A stretch of DNA of 24,409 nucleotides from CAYNNP01 sp964398215 (GTDB lineage: Bacteria; Planctomycetota; Planctomycetia; Pirellulales; Pirellulaceae), in contig CAYNNP010000077.1 of the NCBI GenBank assembly GCA_964398215.1, forward strand, positions 1 through 24,409, given 5' to 3'. The notes under the pieces are model-generated. The model was not told the DNA's origin, made no database searches, and worked only from the letters and a program-made list of their open reading frames with translations. Positions 1-7,896 of this stretch are shown one piece after another. A program made the position numbers and the translations under genes. Position 1 is the first letter of the stretch. Every line of letters begins with the position of its first letter.

Positions 1-69
1 GTTGCGGTCAAAATTGTGGGTAAAGACAAGTGCGTTAGCATGGGGTTCGACGCATTGCACCACCAACGC

Positions 70-126
70 TCGTTTTTTCCGTCCTTCATCGCCGCCGGCG
101 GCGGCGATGAAGGACGGAAAAAACGA
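70..126. repeat. 57-bp perfect palindrome
   Basis: Bases 70-97 pair with 99-126 without a mismatch around a single central base at 98, giving 28-bp arms. The outer arms carry a run of six T on the left and six A on the right, and the centre is GC-rich. Because it is palindromic, both strands read T-run, stem, A-run, which is the reverse of a classical intrinsic terminator, where U follows the stem. It could form a cruciform in DNA or a very stable hairpin in RNA. Bases 1-69 upstream show nothing I can name. A short frame stays open across 1-135 and through the palindrome, but has no recognisable protein content. Confidence 0.9.
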
Positions 127-129
127 AAC

Positions 130-306
130 CGATAGGAGGCCGGCCGCAACCTTGGGCTAATGCCCAAGGCTATATGCTGTCGCCACTTCGTGGCTGGGGA
201 AAGGTGATGCAACATCAGTTTCTAAACAGACACTCGTTTGTGGCGCCACCTCCCCGGGCCTGAGAACCCGACCCTCCCGCTGCGTAGGAGCGTGAGGAAA
301 AAATGG
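130..306. repeat. Palindrome-rich intergenic stretch, probable dispersed repeat
   Basis: This stretch after the metal permease gene is packed with short inverted repeats. They are GGCCGGCC at 138-145, an 8-bp stem with a TAAT loop at 150-169, a small stem at 183-193, a 10-bp palindrome at 240-249, and an imperfect stem at 273-297 followed by six A. No frame looks like a real protein. The wording resembles a repeat family I associate from memory with Rhodopirellula intergenic regions, where it often gives rise to spurious short ORFs. That identification is inference, because only one copy is present here. Confidence 0.45.
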
Positions 307-322
307 CAACTCCAAAACGAGA

Positions 323-1630
323 TCATTCTTTTGGAATCGGTCGGCCATGCGGATCGATGTCAGTTTCATCGGTCGCGCGATCCAGTTCGTCTCGTAGGTG
401 CCGGTCTGTAAAGTGCTCAAACCGTTCTGCTTTGGCGTGAATCCGGTTGGCTTGAGTCTGTGTCTCGCTGAACAGATACTTTTCCCAAAGCCGATGTGAG
501 CGAACCAATTGTTTTGCTCGATCCCGTCCCTTGTCGGTCAATGAATACGTTGCACCATCAAGCGAAATTTCACCACGCTTTAAAAGTCCACGGAGAGTTG
601 CACTCAGCGTCCAGCCACCCGCAAACAAGGTTTGTTTCATATTGGCTTTCGTCGATTCGCTTGAACGTTCTTCGCAGCGATACAAGAATGCAACGATATC
701 ATCCGACAGAATTCGTAGCGAAAGAAGCTGACGCCGCACGAACTTGACCGCGACTCCGTGCTTGGGGCCAAGGAACGCTGCCAAAACAAAGATCAGTCCC
801 GCCATCACAGACATCATGCTGGCTGTGGTCGTGCTCTTCAAGTCGAACCAATTCGGAATCACAGTTGCCGAGACGTGTCCAGATACCGCGGATACCGATG
901 CGATCACAGCACTCAAAAAAATCATGATGCCCAAGCGATCCGTCAGCATGTACGCTGCGGCTGGCGGAACGACGAACATGGCAACCACTAGGATACTGCC
1001 GACACTCTCGAAACTTGCCACGGCGGTTACCGAGACCAACACCATCAACAGATAATGCATGAGCTTTGCCGAAAAACCCATCGTGGTGGCCAGTGCTGGA
1101 TCGAACGAACTGATCTTCAGTTCTTTGAAAAATAAGATCACGAACAGCAAGTTGATAATCGCAACGGGCAACAGAACGGCCAGCGCGCGAGGAAATATCC
1201 ATCCCGCGAACTCCATTTCATCCAAATGCACAAGTTCGATCTTGCCATAAAGAACGCAGCCTGGATCCAAGTGAACTTTATCTGCGGCTTGGACAATGAT
1301 CACCAATCCAAGAGCAAACAGCGATGTGAATACGACACCCATCGACGCACCCTCGTCCACTTTGCCGACACGCCGAATCCACTCGGTGAAAACTGCTGTC
1401 AAGATTCCAACGATGACGGCGCCGATGAACATCGGCAGGCTACTTCGGCTGTGGCTCACTAAAAACGCTACCGCGATGCCTGGCAAAACAGCGTGCGTGA
1501 CAGCGTCACCCAGCATGCTCATTTTTCGCAGCACCAGGAAATTCCCCAGCAGCGCAGCCGACACGGCACACAGGACTCCAACGGCCACAACAGCGGTGTC
1601 GATAGGCCCCCATGACATTGCCACGATCAT
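323..1630 (-). CDS. troD: Mn/Zn ABC transporter permease with C-terminal DtxR-like domain (TroD position)
   Basis: This 435-residue protein is the second permease of a TroABCD/MntABC-type importer. Residues 1-290 form an ABC-3 family membrane domain with about eight hydrophobic helices and a typical GDAVTHAVLPGIA segment near residue 41. Residues 305-435 are not part of a normal permease. They form a winged-helix-like segment, then a DtxR/MntR dimerisation and metal-binding domain (HRLWEKYL, then AERFEHFTDRHL, ending DPHGRPIP). H379, E402, E405 and H406 align by spacing with MntR ligands H77, E99, E102 and H103; of the two N-terminal ligands, only the Asp (D311) seems kept. The ATG start is favoured by the 4-bp ATGA overlap with the upstream permease. 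The fusion suggests metal sensing at the transporter; that is inference. Confidence 0.9.
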   Translation of the reverse strand: MIVAMSWGPIDTAVVAVGVLCAVSAALLGNFLVLRKMSMLGDAVTHAVLPGIAVAFLVSHSRSSLPMFIGAVIVGILTAVFTEWIRRVGKVDEGASMGVVFTSLFALGLVIIVQAADKVHLDPGCVLYGKIELVHLDEMEFAGWIFPRALAVLLPVAIINLLFVILFFKELKISSFDPALATTMGFSAKLMHYLLMVLVSVTAVASFESVGSILVVAMFVVPPAAAYMLTDRLGIMIFLSAVIASVSAVSGHVSATVIPNWFDLKSTTTASMMSVMAGLIFVLAAFLGPKHGVAVKFVRRQLLSLRILSDDIVAFLYRCEERSSESTKANMKQTLFAGGWTLSATLRGLLKRGEISLDGATYSLTDKGRDRAKQLVRSHRLWEKYLFSETQTQANRIHAKAERFEHFTDRHLRDELDRATDETDIDPHGRPIPKE

Positions 1631-3081
1631 GCGCCACCGCCTTCCAGTTGATGAGGACTTGCTGGCACAGGAATGGATAGTTTTTGTTCTTCTAGTAAAT
1701 CTTCTAGTTGATCGATCACCTCGGGTTCCAAGACATGCTCGATAGCATCCGCGTCACGATCAACCTTGGCAGTCGCAATTTCCGCATACGTTATCAAGTA
1801 CATTTCCCACATCCGATGTTGGCGTGTTAATCGCGCGGCTTCGATAAATCCTGCACGTGTCAAATGAGTATCGCTGCCACGGACTCGAACCAGATGTTCG
1901 TCTTCAGCGCTGCCAACGACCTTGTTCAAACGCCCTCGATTCCAGCTTCTGAGTGAAAGCAACTGATCGAATGAAACCATCGTATTGGTGTCGATCGCAT
2001 GGCCTTTTTTTTCCGGTTCAATGATTTCATAAATGGCACGCAACAGATGCTGACGTTCGATTCGTCGGTTCAATCGCCGGCGCCGCAAAAACCGAATCAA
2101 GACTCCACGTGATGGTCCAAAAACCATGCTCAAGAAGAAAAAGAATGCACAAACCAAGACGATCATCGCACCTGAAGGCAGCTTTGGAAAGACAGCGCTG
2201 ATGATCGCACCAAAGACACTGCTGACTCCGCCTAACGCCACAGAGTAAAGGATCATCAGCGACATTCGGTCGGTCCAAAAGCGGGCCGCCGCTGCGGGAA
2301 TCACCATCAAAGCAATCATCAAAATCAAACCGACCGCTCGCAGCCCAACGATTGTGATCAGGACCACTGCGGTCATCAGCCCAATGTCCAGCAGTACGAC
2401 CGGGAAACCTCGCGAGCTAGCGAACCCTTCGTCAAAACAAAGAAGCTTCAATTCTTTGAGCAGCAAAAGGCAAATTGAGATCGATATTGCCGACGCCAAT
2501 ATGATCATCTGCACATCGGTGCGACCCATCGATGCCGTTTTACCGTAGATGAATTCTTCCAACCCCGCTTGTGACGCCCGCTCCATGTGCTGGATCACAC
2601 CTAGCAGCGCCGCCCCAACGCCAAAGAAAACACTGAGCACAATGCCAAGCGCAGCATCTTCTTTGAGCCGTGTTTTGTTTCGGATCCAAAGAATCGTTCC
2701 AACCCCCAGCAAGCCGCTCAGGGTTGCGCCTGTGTACAGAATCGGCAGTGTCTTTCCGTCAAAGCCCAGCTTGGTAGCGACGATAAATGCAATGGCAATG
2801 CCTGGCAAACTGGCGTGGCTAAGTGCATCGCCCATCAACGCTCGCTTGCGCAGCAAAGTAAAACTGCCGATCAAACCGGCAGCGGCACCAAGCACACCGA
2901 CGCCAAGGACGACGATTCGCGTGTTGTAGTCACGCATCGAAATCACGCGAATCCAGTCTTCCCATTCTGGCCACTGAAAAGAACTTCCAGACAGCGACCT
3001 GCCTGGATGAATTTCGCTGGCGGAAAGTGCTGAGCACGCGAGAGCGCAACAAGCAAACATCACCAACCGTCGGCCGTTCAT
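1627..3081 (-). CDS. troC: Mn/Zn ABC transporter permease with C-terminal DtxR-like domain (TroC position)
   Basis: This 484-residue permease is the first of two in the operon. It starts with a hydrophobic, signal-like stretch (residues 5-22) and a roughly 30-residue linker before the ABC-3 permease core (about 54-325), which has the LLRKRALMGDALSHASLPG segment near residue 76. A basic linker (RRRRLNRRIERQ) leads into a C-terminal winged-helix and DtxR-like domain (about 340-470). There H422, D445, E448 and H449 occupy MntR-like ligand positions, with Asp replacing the first Glu, while both N-terminal ligand positions (H and R) look lost. It overlaps the ATPase gene upstream and the second permease downstream by 4 bp each, implying translational coupling. 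The first hydrophobic segment may be a signal peptide or an extra helix; I cannot tell which. Confidence 0.9.
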   Translation of the reverse strand: MNGRRLVMFACCALACSALSASEIHPGRSLSGSSFQWPEWEDWIRVISMRDYNTRIVVLGVGVLGAAAGLIGSFTLLRKRALMGDALSHASLPGIAIAFIVATKLGFDGKTLPILYTGATLSGLLGVGTILWIRNKTRLKEDAALGIVLSVFFGVGAALLGVIQHMERASQAGLEEFIYGKTASMGRTDVQMIILASAISISICLLLLKELKLLCFDEGFASSRGFPVVLLDIGLMTAVVLITIVGLRAVGLILMIALMVIPAAAARFWTDRMSLMILYSVALGGVSSVFGAIISAVFPKLPSGAMIVLVCAFFFFLSMVFGPSRGVLIRFLRRRRLNRRIERQHLLRAIYEIIEPEKKGHAIDTNTMVSFDQLLSLRSWNRGRLNKVVGSAEDEHLVRVRGSDTHLTRAGFIEAARLTRQHRMWEMYLITYAEIATAKVDRDADAIEHVLEPEVIDQLEDLLEEQKLSIPVPASPHQLEGGGA

Positions 3082-3866
3082 AGGGATTGCTCCCTGCGGC
3101 GCATGGCTTCGGTGACTTCTTCCAAGAGCGTCAGCCGGCCGCCATAGGTCTTCTGCAAATTCTCAGGCGTGAATGTTTCGGCGACGGGCCCATGAGCCAC
3201 GATTCGCATGTTCAACAGGATCACATAGTCGAAGTAATCGGGTACTGATTGCAAGTCGTGGTGGATCACGACCGCCGTCTTCTCGCGTTTCTTGAGTTCA
3301 CGCAAAATATCAACGATGGCCAATTCGGTGGCAGCATCAACAGCTGCGAACGGTTCATCCATCAAGTACAAATCAGCGTCCTGAACCAATGCCCTTGCCA
3401 AAAAAGTTCTTTGCTGTTGACCGCCAGACAGATGGCTGATCTGACGCTTTGCAAGTTCTGCAATCCCAACGCGCTCCAGTGCATCCATCGCGAGTTGGCG
3501 ATGCTTCTTTCGCACCGGCCGACACCATCCAATCTGGTCGTACAGTCCCATTGTCACAACGTCCAACGCATTGACAGGAAACTGCCAATCGACGCTTTCC
3601 CGTTGCGGAACATATCCAACGCGGTGACGACTGTTGCGGTACTCGTCACCAAAAACCTGGACTCGTCCCGAAGCACGCGGGATCAGATCCATCACCGCTT
3701 TTAGCAGCGTGCTCTTGCCAGCTCCGTTAGGACCAACGATGCCAATCAGTTGACCACGAGGCAAATCAAACTCGACATCCCAAATGACTGGCTTGCGATG
3801 ATACGCAACCGTCAGGTCGTATACCGAAAGCGGTACAGTGCTGTTGTCACCGGAATTGTCATTCAT
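3078..3866 (-). CDS. troB: Mn/Zn ABC transporter ATP-binding protein
   Basis: This 262-residue ATPase energises the importer in the cytoplasm. All ABC motifs are intact: Walker A GPNGAGKST (45-53), Q-loop VPQ (Q88) followed by a DWQFPV stretch typical of the Mn/Zn importer ATPases, signature LSGGQQQR (146-153), Walker B LYLMDEP (166-172), and the H-loop His in HHD (203). Length is normal for the TroB/MntB/ZnuC group. It lies 102 bp downstream of the binding-protein gene and its stop codon overlaps the permease start in ATGA. The gap before it contains a small ATGCG/CGCAT stem near 3901-3918, which might modulate expression but is too weak to name. Assignment to the metal family rests on the motifs and the operon. 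Confidence 0.95.
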   Translation of the reverse strand: MNDNSGDNSTVPLSVYDLTVAYHRKPVIWDVEFDLPRGQLIGIVGPNGAGKSTLLKAVMDLIPRASGRVQVFGDEYRNSRHRVGYVPQRESVDWQFPVNALDVVTMGLYDQIGWCRPVRKKHRQLAMDALERVGIAELAKRQISHLSGGQQQRTFLARALVQDADLYLMDEPFAAVDAATELAIVDILRELKKREKTAVVIHHDLQSVPDYFDYVILLNMRIVAHGPVAETFTPENLQKTYGGRLTLLEEVTEAMRRREQSL

Positions 3867-3968
3867 CGAATTTTCTTTTGGTTACCGAAACATCATCGGC
3901 ATGCGTTTTCTCACGCATTCGAATTGAGGTCGCAAACTACATCACAAAGCATTCTCATTGGTCGCCGT

Positions 3969-4967
3969 CTACTCGGAATGGTCGCTCAGCTTTCCATTGA
4001 GTCCCTTTTCTTTGGCATCACCACCCAAGGCGGTCGCCACCAGCGTGATATTGTGATCGAGCATGCCAATGTAGGTTCCTTCGTAAGTGCCACCCTTGCC
4101 CATCGCATCACTGAACAATTCACCGCCCACGACGACGTCGTGCCCGCGTGATTTTGCTCCTTCGACAAGCGCTTCGATGTTCTTCTTGGAGACACTTGAT
4201 TCGACGAAAACGGCTTTCACATTCTGTTTAACCAGCATATCAACCAACTCGTTGATGCGACGAATTCCGGCTTCTGATTCGGTCGACAATCCTTGGACGC
4301 CTTCAACTTGCAAACCGTAAGCGCGACCAAAGTAATTGAATGCGTCATGGGACGTCATCAAGACGCGTCTACCCTCTGGAATTGTGCCGAGCACCTGCTT
4401 GCCATACTCATGCAGCTCTGACAGCTTTTTTTGATAAGCCGCTGAATTCGCTTTGTATTGCTCGGCATGCTTTGGATCAAATTCGACCAGTGCATTTTCC
4501 ACCACTGAAACACAGTCACGCCAGGCTGAAACATCGTTCCAAACATGCGGATCAAAATGCCCCTCGAACTCTTCTGGCTGAAGCAGTTTGGACTCGTCAA
4601 TGTTCTCTGTAACAGCGAAGACCGGTTTTTTCCTAGCGACCTTGACCAGTGTGTCACCCATTTTTCCTTCTAGTAACAGTCCACTGTAAAACACGATGTT
4701 GGAATCCAAAATCGCTTTCACATCATCGCGGGTGGGTTTGTACAAGTGAGGGTCCACACCTGATCCACAGATTTGATTCAGTTTGACATGCTCGCCACCC
4801 ACATTACGCACGATGTCGCCAACCATGCCGATCGTGGCAACAGCGTCAATCGGATACTCACCGCTATACGTGGAATTTCCGGGATTGGGTGCGTCTGTGC
4901 CGCTGCGCGTGCAGCCAGTCGTCGCCAACAACAAAACGGATAAGCAAACAGCAATACGGTTCAACAT
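3969..4967 (-). CDS. troA: Mn/Zn-binding lipoprotein, TroA-like solute-binding protein
   Basis: This 332-residue cluster A-I binding protein captures metal outside the inner membrane and delivers it to the permeases. The N-terminus is a lipoprotein signal with the lipobox ATTGC at C19. Candidate metal ligands are H74 (VDPHLYKP), H141 (DPHVWND), H207 (TSHDAFNYF) and D287 (ELFSDAMG). The His-His-His-Asp pattern and the GLSTESE and GGELFSDAMG motifs resemble Treponema TroA more than PsaA, which has Glu at the third position. TroA-type proteins bind Mn or Zn, so the substrate is not settled by sequence; the MntR-like neighbour argues for Mn. It is the first gene of the operon, reading away from mntR, and candidate MntR operators lie 45-87 bp upstream of its start. 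Confidence 0.93.
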   Translation of the reverse strand: MLNRIAVCLSVLLLATTGCTRSGTDAPNPGNSTYSGEYPIDAVATIGMVGDIVRNVGGEHVKLNQICGSGVDPHLYKPTRDDVKAILDSNIVFYSGLLLEGKMGDTLVKVARKKPVFAVTENIDESKLLQPEEFEGHFDPHVWNDVSAWRDCVSVVENALVEFDPKHAEQYKANSAAYQKKLSELHEYGKQVLGTIPEGRRVLMTSHDAFNYFGRAYGLQVEGVQGLSTESEAGIRRINELVDMLVKQNVKAVFVESSVSKKNIEALVEGAKSRGHDVVVGGELFSDAMGKGGTYEGTYIGMLDHNITLVATALGGDAKEKGLNGKLSDHSE

Positions 4968-5011
4968 GACAGTGTTCGAGCATTGGAAGGTTAGTTTTGA
5001 AATGGCTGATG

Positions 5012-5027
5012 TTTAGCATCGGCTACA
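5012..5027. promoter_or_regulatory. Candidate MntR operator, copy 1
   Basis: The 16-bp site TTTAGCATCGGCTACA fits the pattern TNTAGC-N4-GCTANA. Its inner TAGC/GCTA arms pair perfectly and the outermost T/A pair also matches, with one mismatched pair in each arm. It has the same arm sequence and the same 4-bp spacer as the site at 5039-5054, and the two centres are 27 bp apart. It lies between the divergent metal uptake operon and mntR. Assignment to MntR is inferred from position and symmetry. Confidence 0.5.
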
Positions 5028-5038
5028 TTTTTCACAAT

Positions 5039-5054
5039 TGTAGCTGTTGCTACA
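5039..5054. promoter_or_regulatory. Candidate MntR operator, copy 2
   Basis: TGTAGCTGTTGCTACA is a perfect 6+4+6 inverted repeat located 72 bp upstream of the troA start and 108 bp upstream of the mntR start. A further half-site GCTACA occurs at 5067-5072, with a poor partner arm. MntR/DtxR regulators bind symmetric sites of about this size, so this is the best operator candidate in the gap. Binding has not been shown. Confidence 0.6.
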
Positions 5055-5161
5055 CTTTTGCCAAGAGCTACAATTCCAGACTGCTCACACGTACTCTTGC
5101 GCGTGTTGGATGGGGCAAGATTGATATCGTTGATCCGAGAATAGCGGCAGAACCTATAATA

Positions 5162-5578
5162 ATGTCGGCAAAGAAACCCAAGAACGCTTTCCGTCGCACT
5201 CGCAACGATCATGCCAACGAAACGGCTGAAGACTATGTGGAAGCGATCGCTGAAATCCTGGGGCAACGCGACGGAGTCTGCCGGGCATCGGATCTAGCCA
5301 GGCACTTTGCGGTCAGCCATGTCACCGTTCACCGAATCGTATTGCGTCTGCAAGATGAGGGTTTATTACTGACTGAGCCGTACAAGCCAATCAAGCTTAC
5401 AGCAAAGGGCAAGCGTCTGGCCAAGAAGAGCCGCGAGCGTCATGAAGTCGTCTATGCATTCTTGTTGGCATTGGGAGTTTCACCCGAGGTGGCCGCAATT
5501 GACGCTGAAGGAATCGAGCACCATGTCAGCCAACAAACGCTTGACTGCTTTGCCGCGTGGCGAGACCGCATTGGTTAG
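5162..5578 (+). CDS. mntR: MntR-like metal-dependent transcriptional repressor
   Basis: This 138-residue DtxR/MntR-family regulator has an N-terminal winged helix (about 20-85; recognition helix around SHVTVHRIVLRL, 52-63) and a dimerisation and metal-binding domain (about 90-138). All six MntR-type ligands align: D24 and E27 (EDYVEA), H94 (RERHEVV), E116, E119 and H120 (EGIEHH). It lacks a C-terminal SH3-like domain, as in the short MntR group. The frame is open back to 4997, but the first 55 codons look unlike protein and cover the operator candidates, so I place the start at the ATG at 5162. It is divergent from the uptake operon and probably represses it when the cell is metal-replete. 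Confidence 0.92.
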   Translation: MSAKKPKNAFRRTRNDHANETAEDYVEAIAEILGQRDGVCRASDLARHFAVSHVTVHRIVLRLQDEGLLLTEPYKPIKLTAKGKRLAKKSRERHEVVYAFLLALGVSPEVAAIDAEGIEHHVSQQTLDCFAAWRDRIG

Positions 5579-5604
5579 GCCACACCTGCGAAACACTACT
5601 CGCT

Positions 5605-7896
5605 CTAAAAATCTTTGCGTGAGAAGTAAACGCATGAGACGAACATTGCAAAGCAGATGAAGATAGCGCAGCTTAGCACTGGGCGCAGAACGTTACGCCG
5701 AATGACTTCTCCGCCACTTGTGTTACCTTGTGCGATTGCGACCGCAGATTTACCGCTGACCAACGTAGCGACGGTTTCGCCAAGTTCACCTGTTTGCGGA
5801 ATGATGGCTCGTAGCGGTGTAAGTCCGTAGCGGTCAACCGCCCGCCAACCTGTGGCAGCTGGAACTTGCTCTCGAACTTGTTCGTACGATTTGGAATCCA
5901 GAAAGCTGATCCGATCAACATTGTGGGCGATCAATATTTGATCCGATGCCGCATCCCAGTGAACCGTTTCGACTTCGTCCAGCCCAAGCCAGTCGGTTTG
6001 TCGCGACGTCATGTCGATCAGTTCACAGCTTCCTTCCGCGGAAACCAAAACAAACTTTTCTTGATCGCCAATCCCAATTGCCGACACGATTGAGTATTCG
6101 GGCGGGTCTTCGATTTCACATTTGGTTTGCAAAGTCTCGCTATCCAATAGCAGGATCGGCAATTCATTGCGAACGACTAGCAGAACGGATCCGCTGGCGG
6201 CGATCTTCACTGGCTTGGACGGATCGCCATCCAAGTCTCGGCGTTTAGTAACCTTCCACGGCTTTGTTGCATCTTCATCGGGCTGCAAGAGAAATATTCG
6301 ACCGCGCGAATAGATCACAATTGCTTTTCCATCATTCAGTACCAATGATCTTGCTGGTTTGATCACCGAGACGTCCCTGGGAAGGATCGATCGAAAACCA
6401 TCCACCGCTTGGCCTTGGATTTTGATCAAGCTGGCGATTTGGTCAAGAAGCCCGGGGGATTCTTCTGCTTCTTGAGGCGTCAAAATATCGCCGTCGGCCA
6501 TCATCAACCCACTTGAATTCATCGCCAACAAAGATCCCTCGCTGACAAGAATCTTGCGAGTAGCTGGAGGCAACCGCAAACTCGGTTCGGGTTTCCAGTC
6601 ATTGTCTTTATTCAGCATCAACAAATCAGGCGGTCCGATACCGTAGGGATTGAATCGACCACCGCGCACTCGAGCCGTCAGGACGTGGTCCTTGCCGTAG
6701 GCGACCAGTGGTAGCAGCAAATCGTTGCTTCGCGATGCATCAGTCTTGATCAACTTTGTCCATGTATTTTCGCTTTCATCGAATTCGACAAGTTCATTGT
6801 CTTTGGTGATCGCAATCGTCTTGCCGTCGGCGACGATCAAATTACGAATGGTCGCAGGGCGACGAACAAAATCATCGAAGTACGATCCGACGATCCCAAA
6901 AATCAGAAGAAAGGCGCCGAAGATGCAAGTAACGCCGATAGCCAAAATCGGTGATCGCCATCGCAGACCTGCAAAAACGCTGACACTGAAGAAGACAGAA
7001 AACAGGAACACCGCGACGGGAATGCACCACAGGAGTCGGATGTTCCAAATGTCCAGTCGCAATCCTGCGATCAACCATAACCCGATGACTAGCTGACAGA
7101 CACACAAGAAGACAAACGCACAGCCGCCAACGAATTTGCTGATCAACAATAGCGTTCGCGAGACAGGTTTGCTGAGCAATAAGTGCAACGAGCCCGGTTG
7201 CAGCATGTCCGGTACGATCGCGGAAGTCACCAGGATGCCTAGAAAGATCAGCACGAAGCCGAGTAGCCAGTCCATCAGAATCGGCATCACGAATTGGTTG
7301 GCAACGAGAACGAACTGTTCTTTGCCGAGTGAGAAAAACGCTGGGAAGTCGTAGCCCGCGTAGGAAAGCGTGATCGAACGTGCCGGGCGGGCCACGAAAA
7401 CGCCTGGAAATGCGGCCTCGATTCGCAGTCTTGCCCGTCGCTTGCGAAGCGAATCGGCGATTTCGTCCTGATTCAATTCATCTAAGTCGCGCAGTTCCTT
7501 GAGCCGCGCAGTCTTGCTCCAAGCTTCCGCGTCGTACCAGCTTTCGTCCTCAATTGCCGTATTCAATCCTTCGGCTAGGTCTCGAGAGAAAATGCGTTGG
7601 TCACCTTTGCCGACGTTTTCCAATTGACGCTTCAAGCTATTGGGCATTGCCGCGGCTAATCGACCGATCGGATTTTCTGCTTCGGTTGGATCGACCAGCC
7701 CACGAGCGAGCATCGCTTTGAGTTGCGTGCCGTTGTCAAAATCGCTCCAACTGATCGTTGACGTGTAGTCTTCGTGGTAGCCGATCGGCGCCAGCAGTGC
7801 CAAAAATAGCCAGATCGCAACAAATGCAATCCACAACACACGCGACGACAGTGCGGCACGGAATGAGTCACGAATGATCGCAAGGTAAGGGCTCAT
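5605..7896 (-). CDS. ABC-2 type transporter permease with large propeller-like soluble domain
   Basis: This is a roughly 763-residue membrane protein. It has one N-terminal helix (about 20-40), a charged soluble stretch (41-195), five or six helices (about 203-340) resembling the ABC-2/NosY-type permease core, then about 380 residues (350-725) of short beta-rich repeats that read like a WD40/PQQ-type propeller (DGKAIVIYSRGRIFLLQP and similar segments). A final helix (about 739-757) and the short tail YFSRKDF end the protein. NosY-type permeases usually have no such domain, so it appears to be inserted before the last helix. The ATG overlaps the ATPase stop in TGATG; a GTG one codon upstream is the alternative. 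The substrate is unknown. Whether the propeller faces the cytoplasm or periplasm depends on the helix count. Confidence 0.85.
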   Translation of the reverse strand: MSPYLAIIRDSFRAALSSRVLWIAFVAIWLFLALLAPIGYHEDYTSTISWSDFDNGTQLKAMLARGLVDPTEAENPIGRLAAAMPNSLKRQLENVGKGDQRIFSRDLAEGLNTAIEDESWYDAEAWSKTARLKELRDLDELNQDEIADSLRKRRARLRIEAAFPGVFVARPARSITLSYAGYDFPAFFSLGKEQFVLVANQFVMPILMDWLLGFVLIFLGILVTSAIVPDMLQPGSLHLLLSKPVSRTLLLISKFVGGCAFVFLCVCQLVIGLWLIAGLRLDIWNIRLLWCIPVAVFLFSVFFSVSVFAGLRWRSPILAIGVTCIFGAFLLIFGIVGSYFDDFVRRPATIRNLIVADGKTIAITKDNELVEFDESENTWTKLIKTDASRSNDLLLPLVAYGKDHVLTARVRGGRFNPYGIGPPDLLMLNKDNDWKPEPSLRLPPATRKILVSEGSLLAMNSSGLMMADGDILTPQEAEESPGLLDQIASLIKIQGQAVDGFRSILPRDVSVIKPARSLVLNDGKAIVIYSRGRIFLLQPDEDATKPWKVTKRRDLDGDPSKPVKIAASGSVLLVVRNELPILLLDSETLQTKCEIEDPPEYSIVSAIGIGDQEKFVLVSAEGSCELIDMTSRQTDWLGLDEVETVHWDAASDQILIAHNVDRISFLDSKSYEQVREQVPAATGWRAVDRYGLTPLRAIIPQTGELGETVATLVSGKSAVAIAQGNTSGGEVIRRNVLRPVLSCAIFICFAMFVSCVYFSRKDF

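Noticed and set aside
70..126. Bidirectional intrinsic terminator
   Set aside because: The T-run precedes and the A-run follows the stem on both strands, the opposite of a functional intrinsic terminator.
157..420. 87-codon minus-strand frame over the end of the TroD-type permease gene
   Set aside because: It lies in the palindrome-rich block and overlaps the permease C-terminus. The sequence reads like repeat translated by chance, with no domain.
4997..5161. 55-codon upstream extension of mntR
   Set aside because: It would run over the candidate operators, has no protein-like composition, and MntR family members begin near the ATG at 5162.
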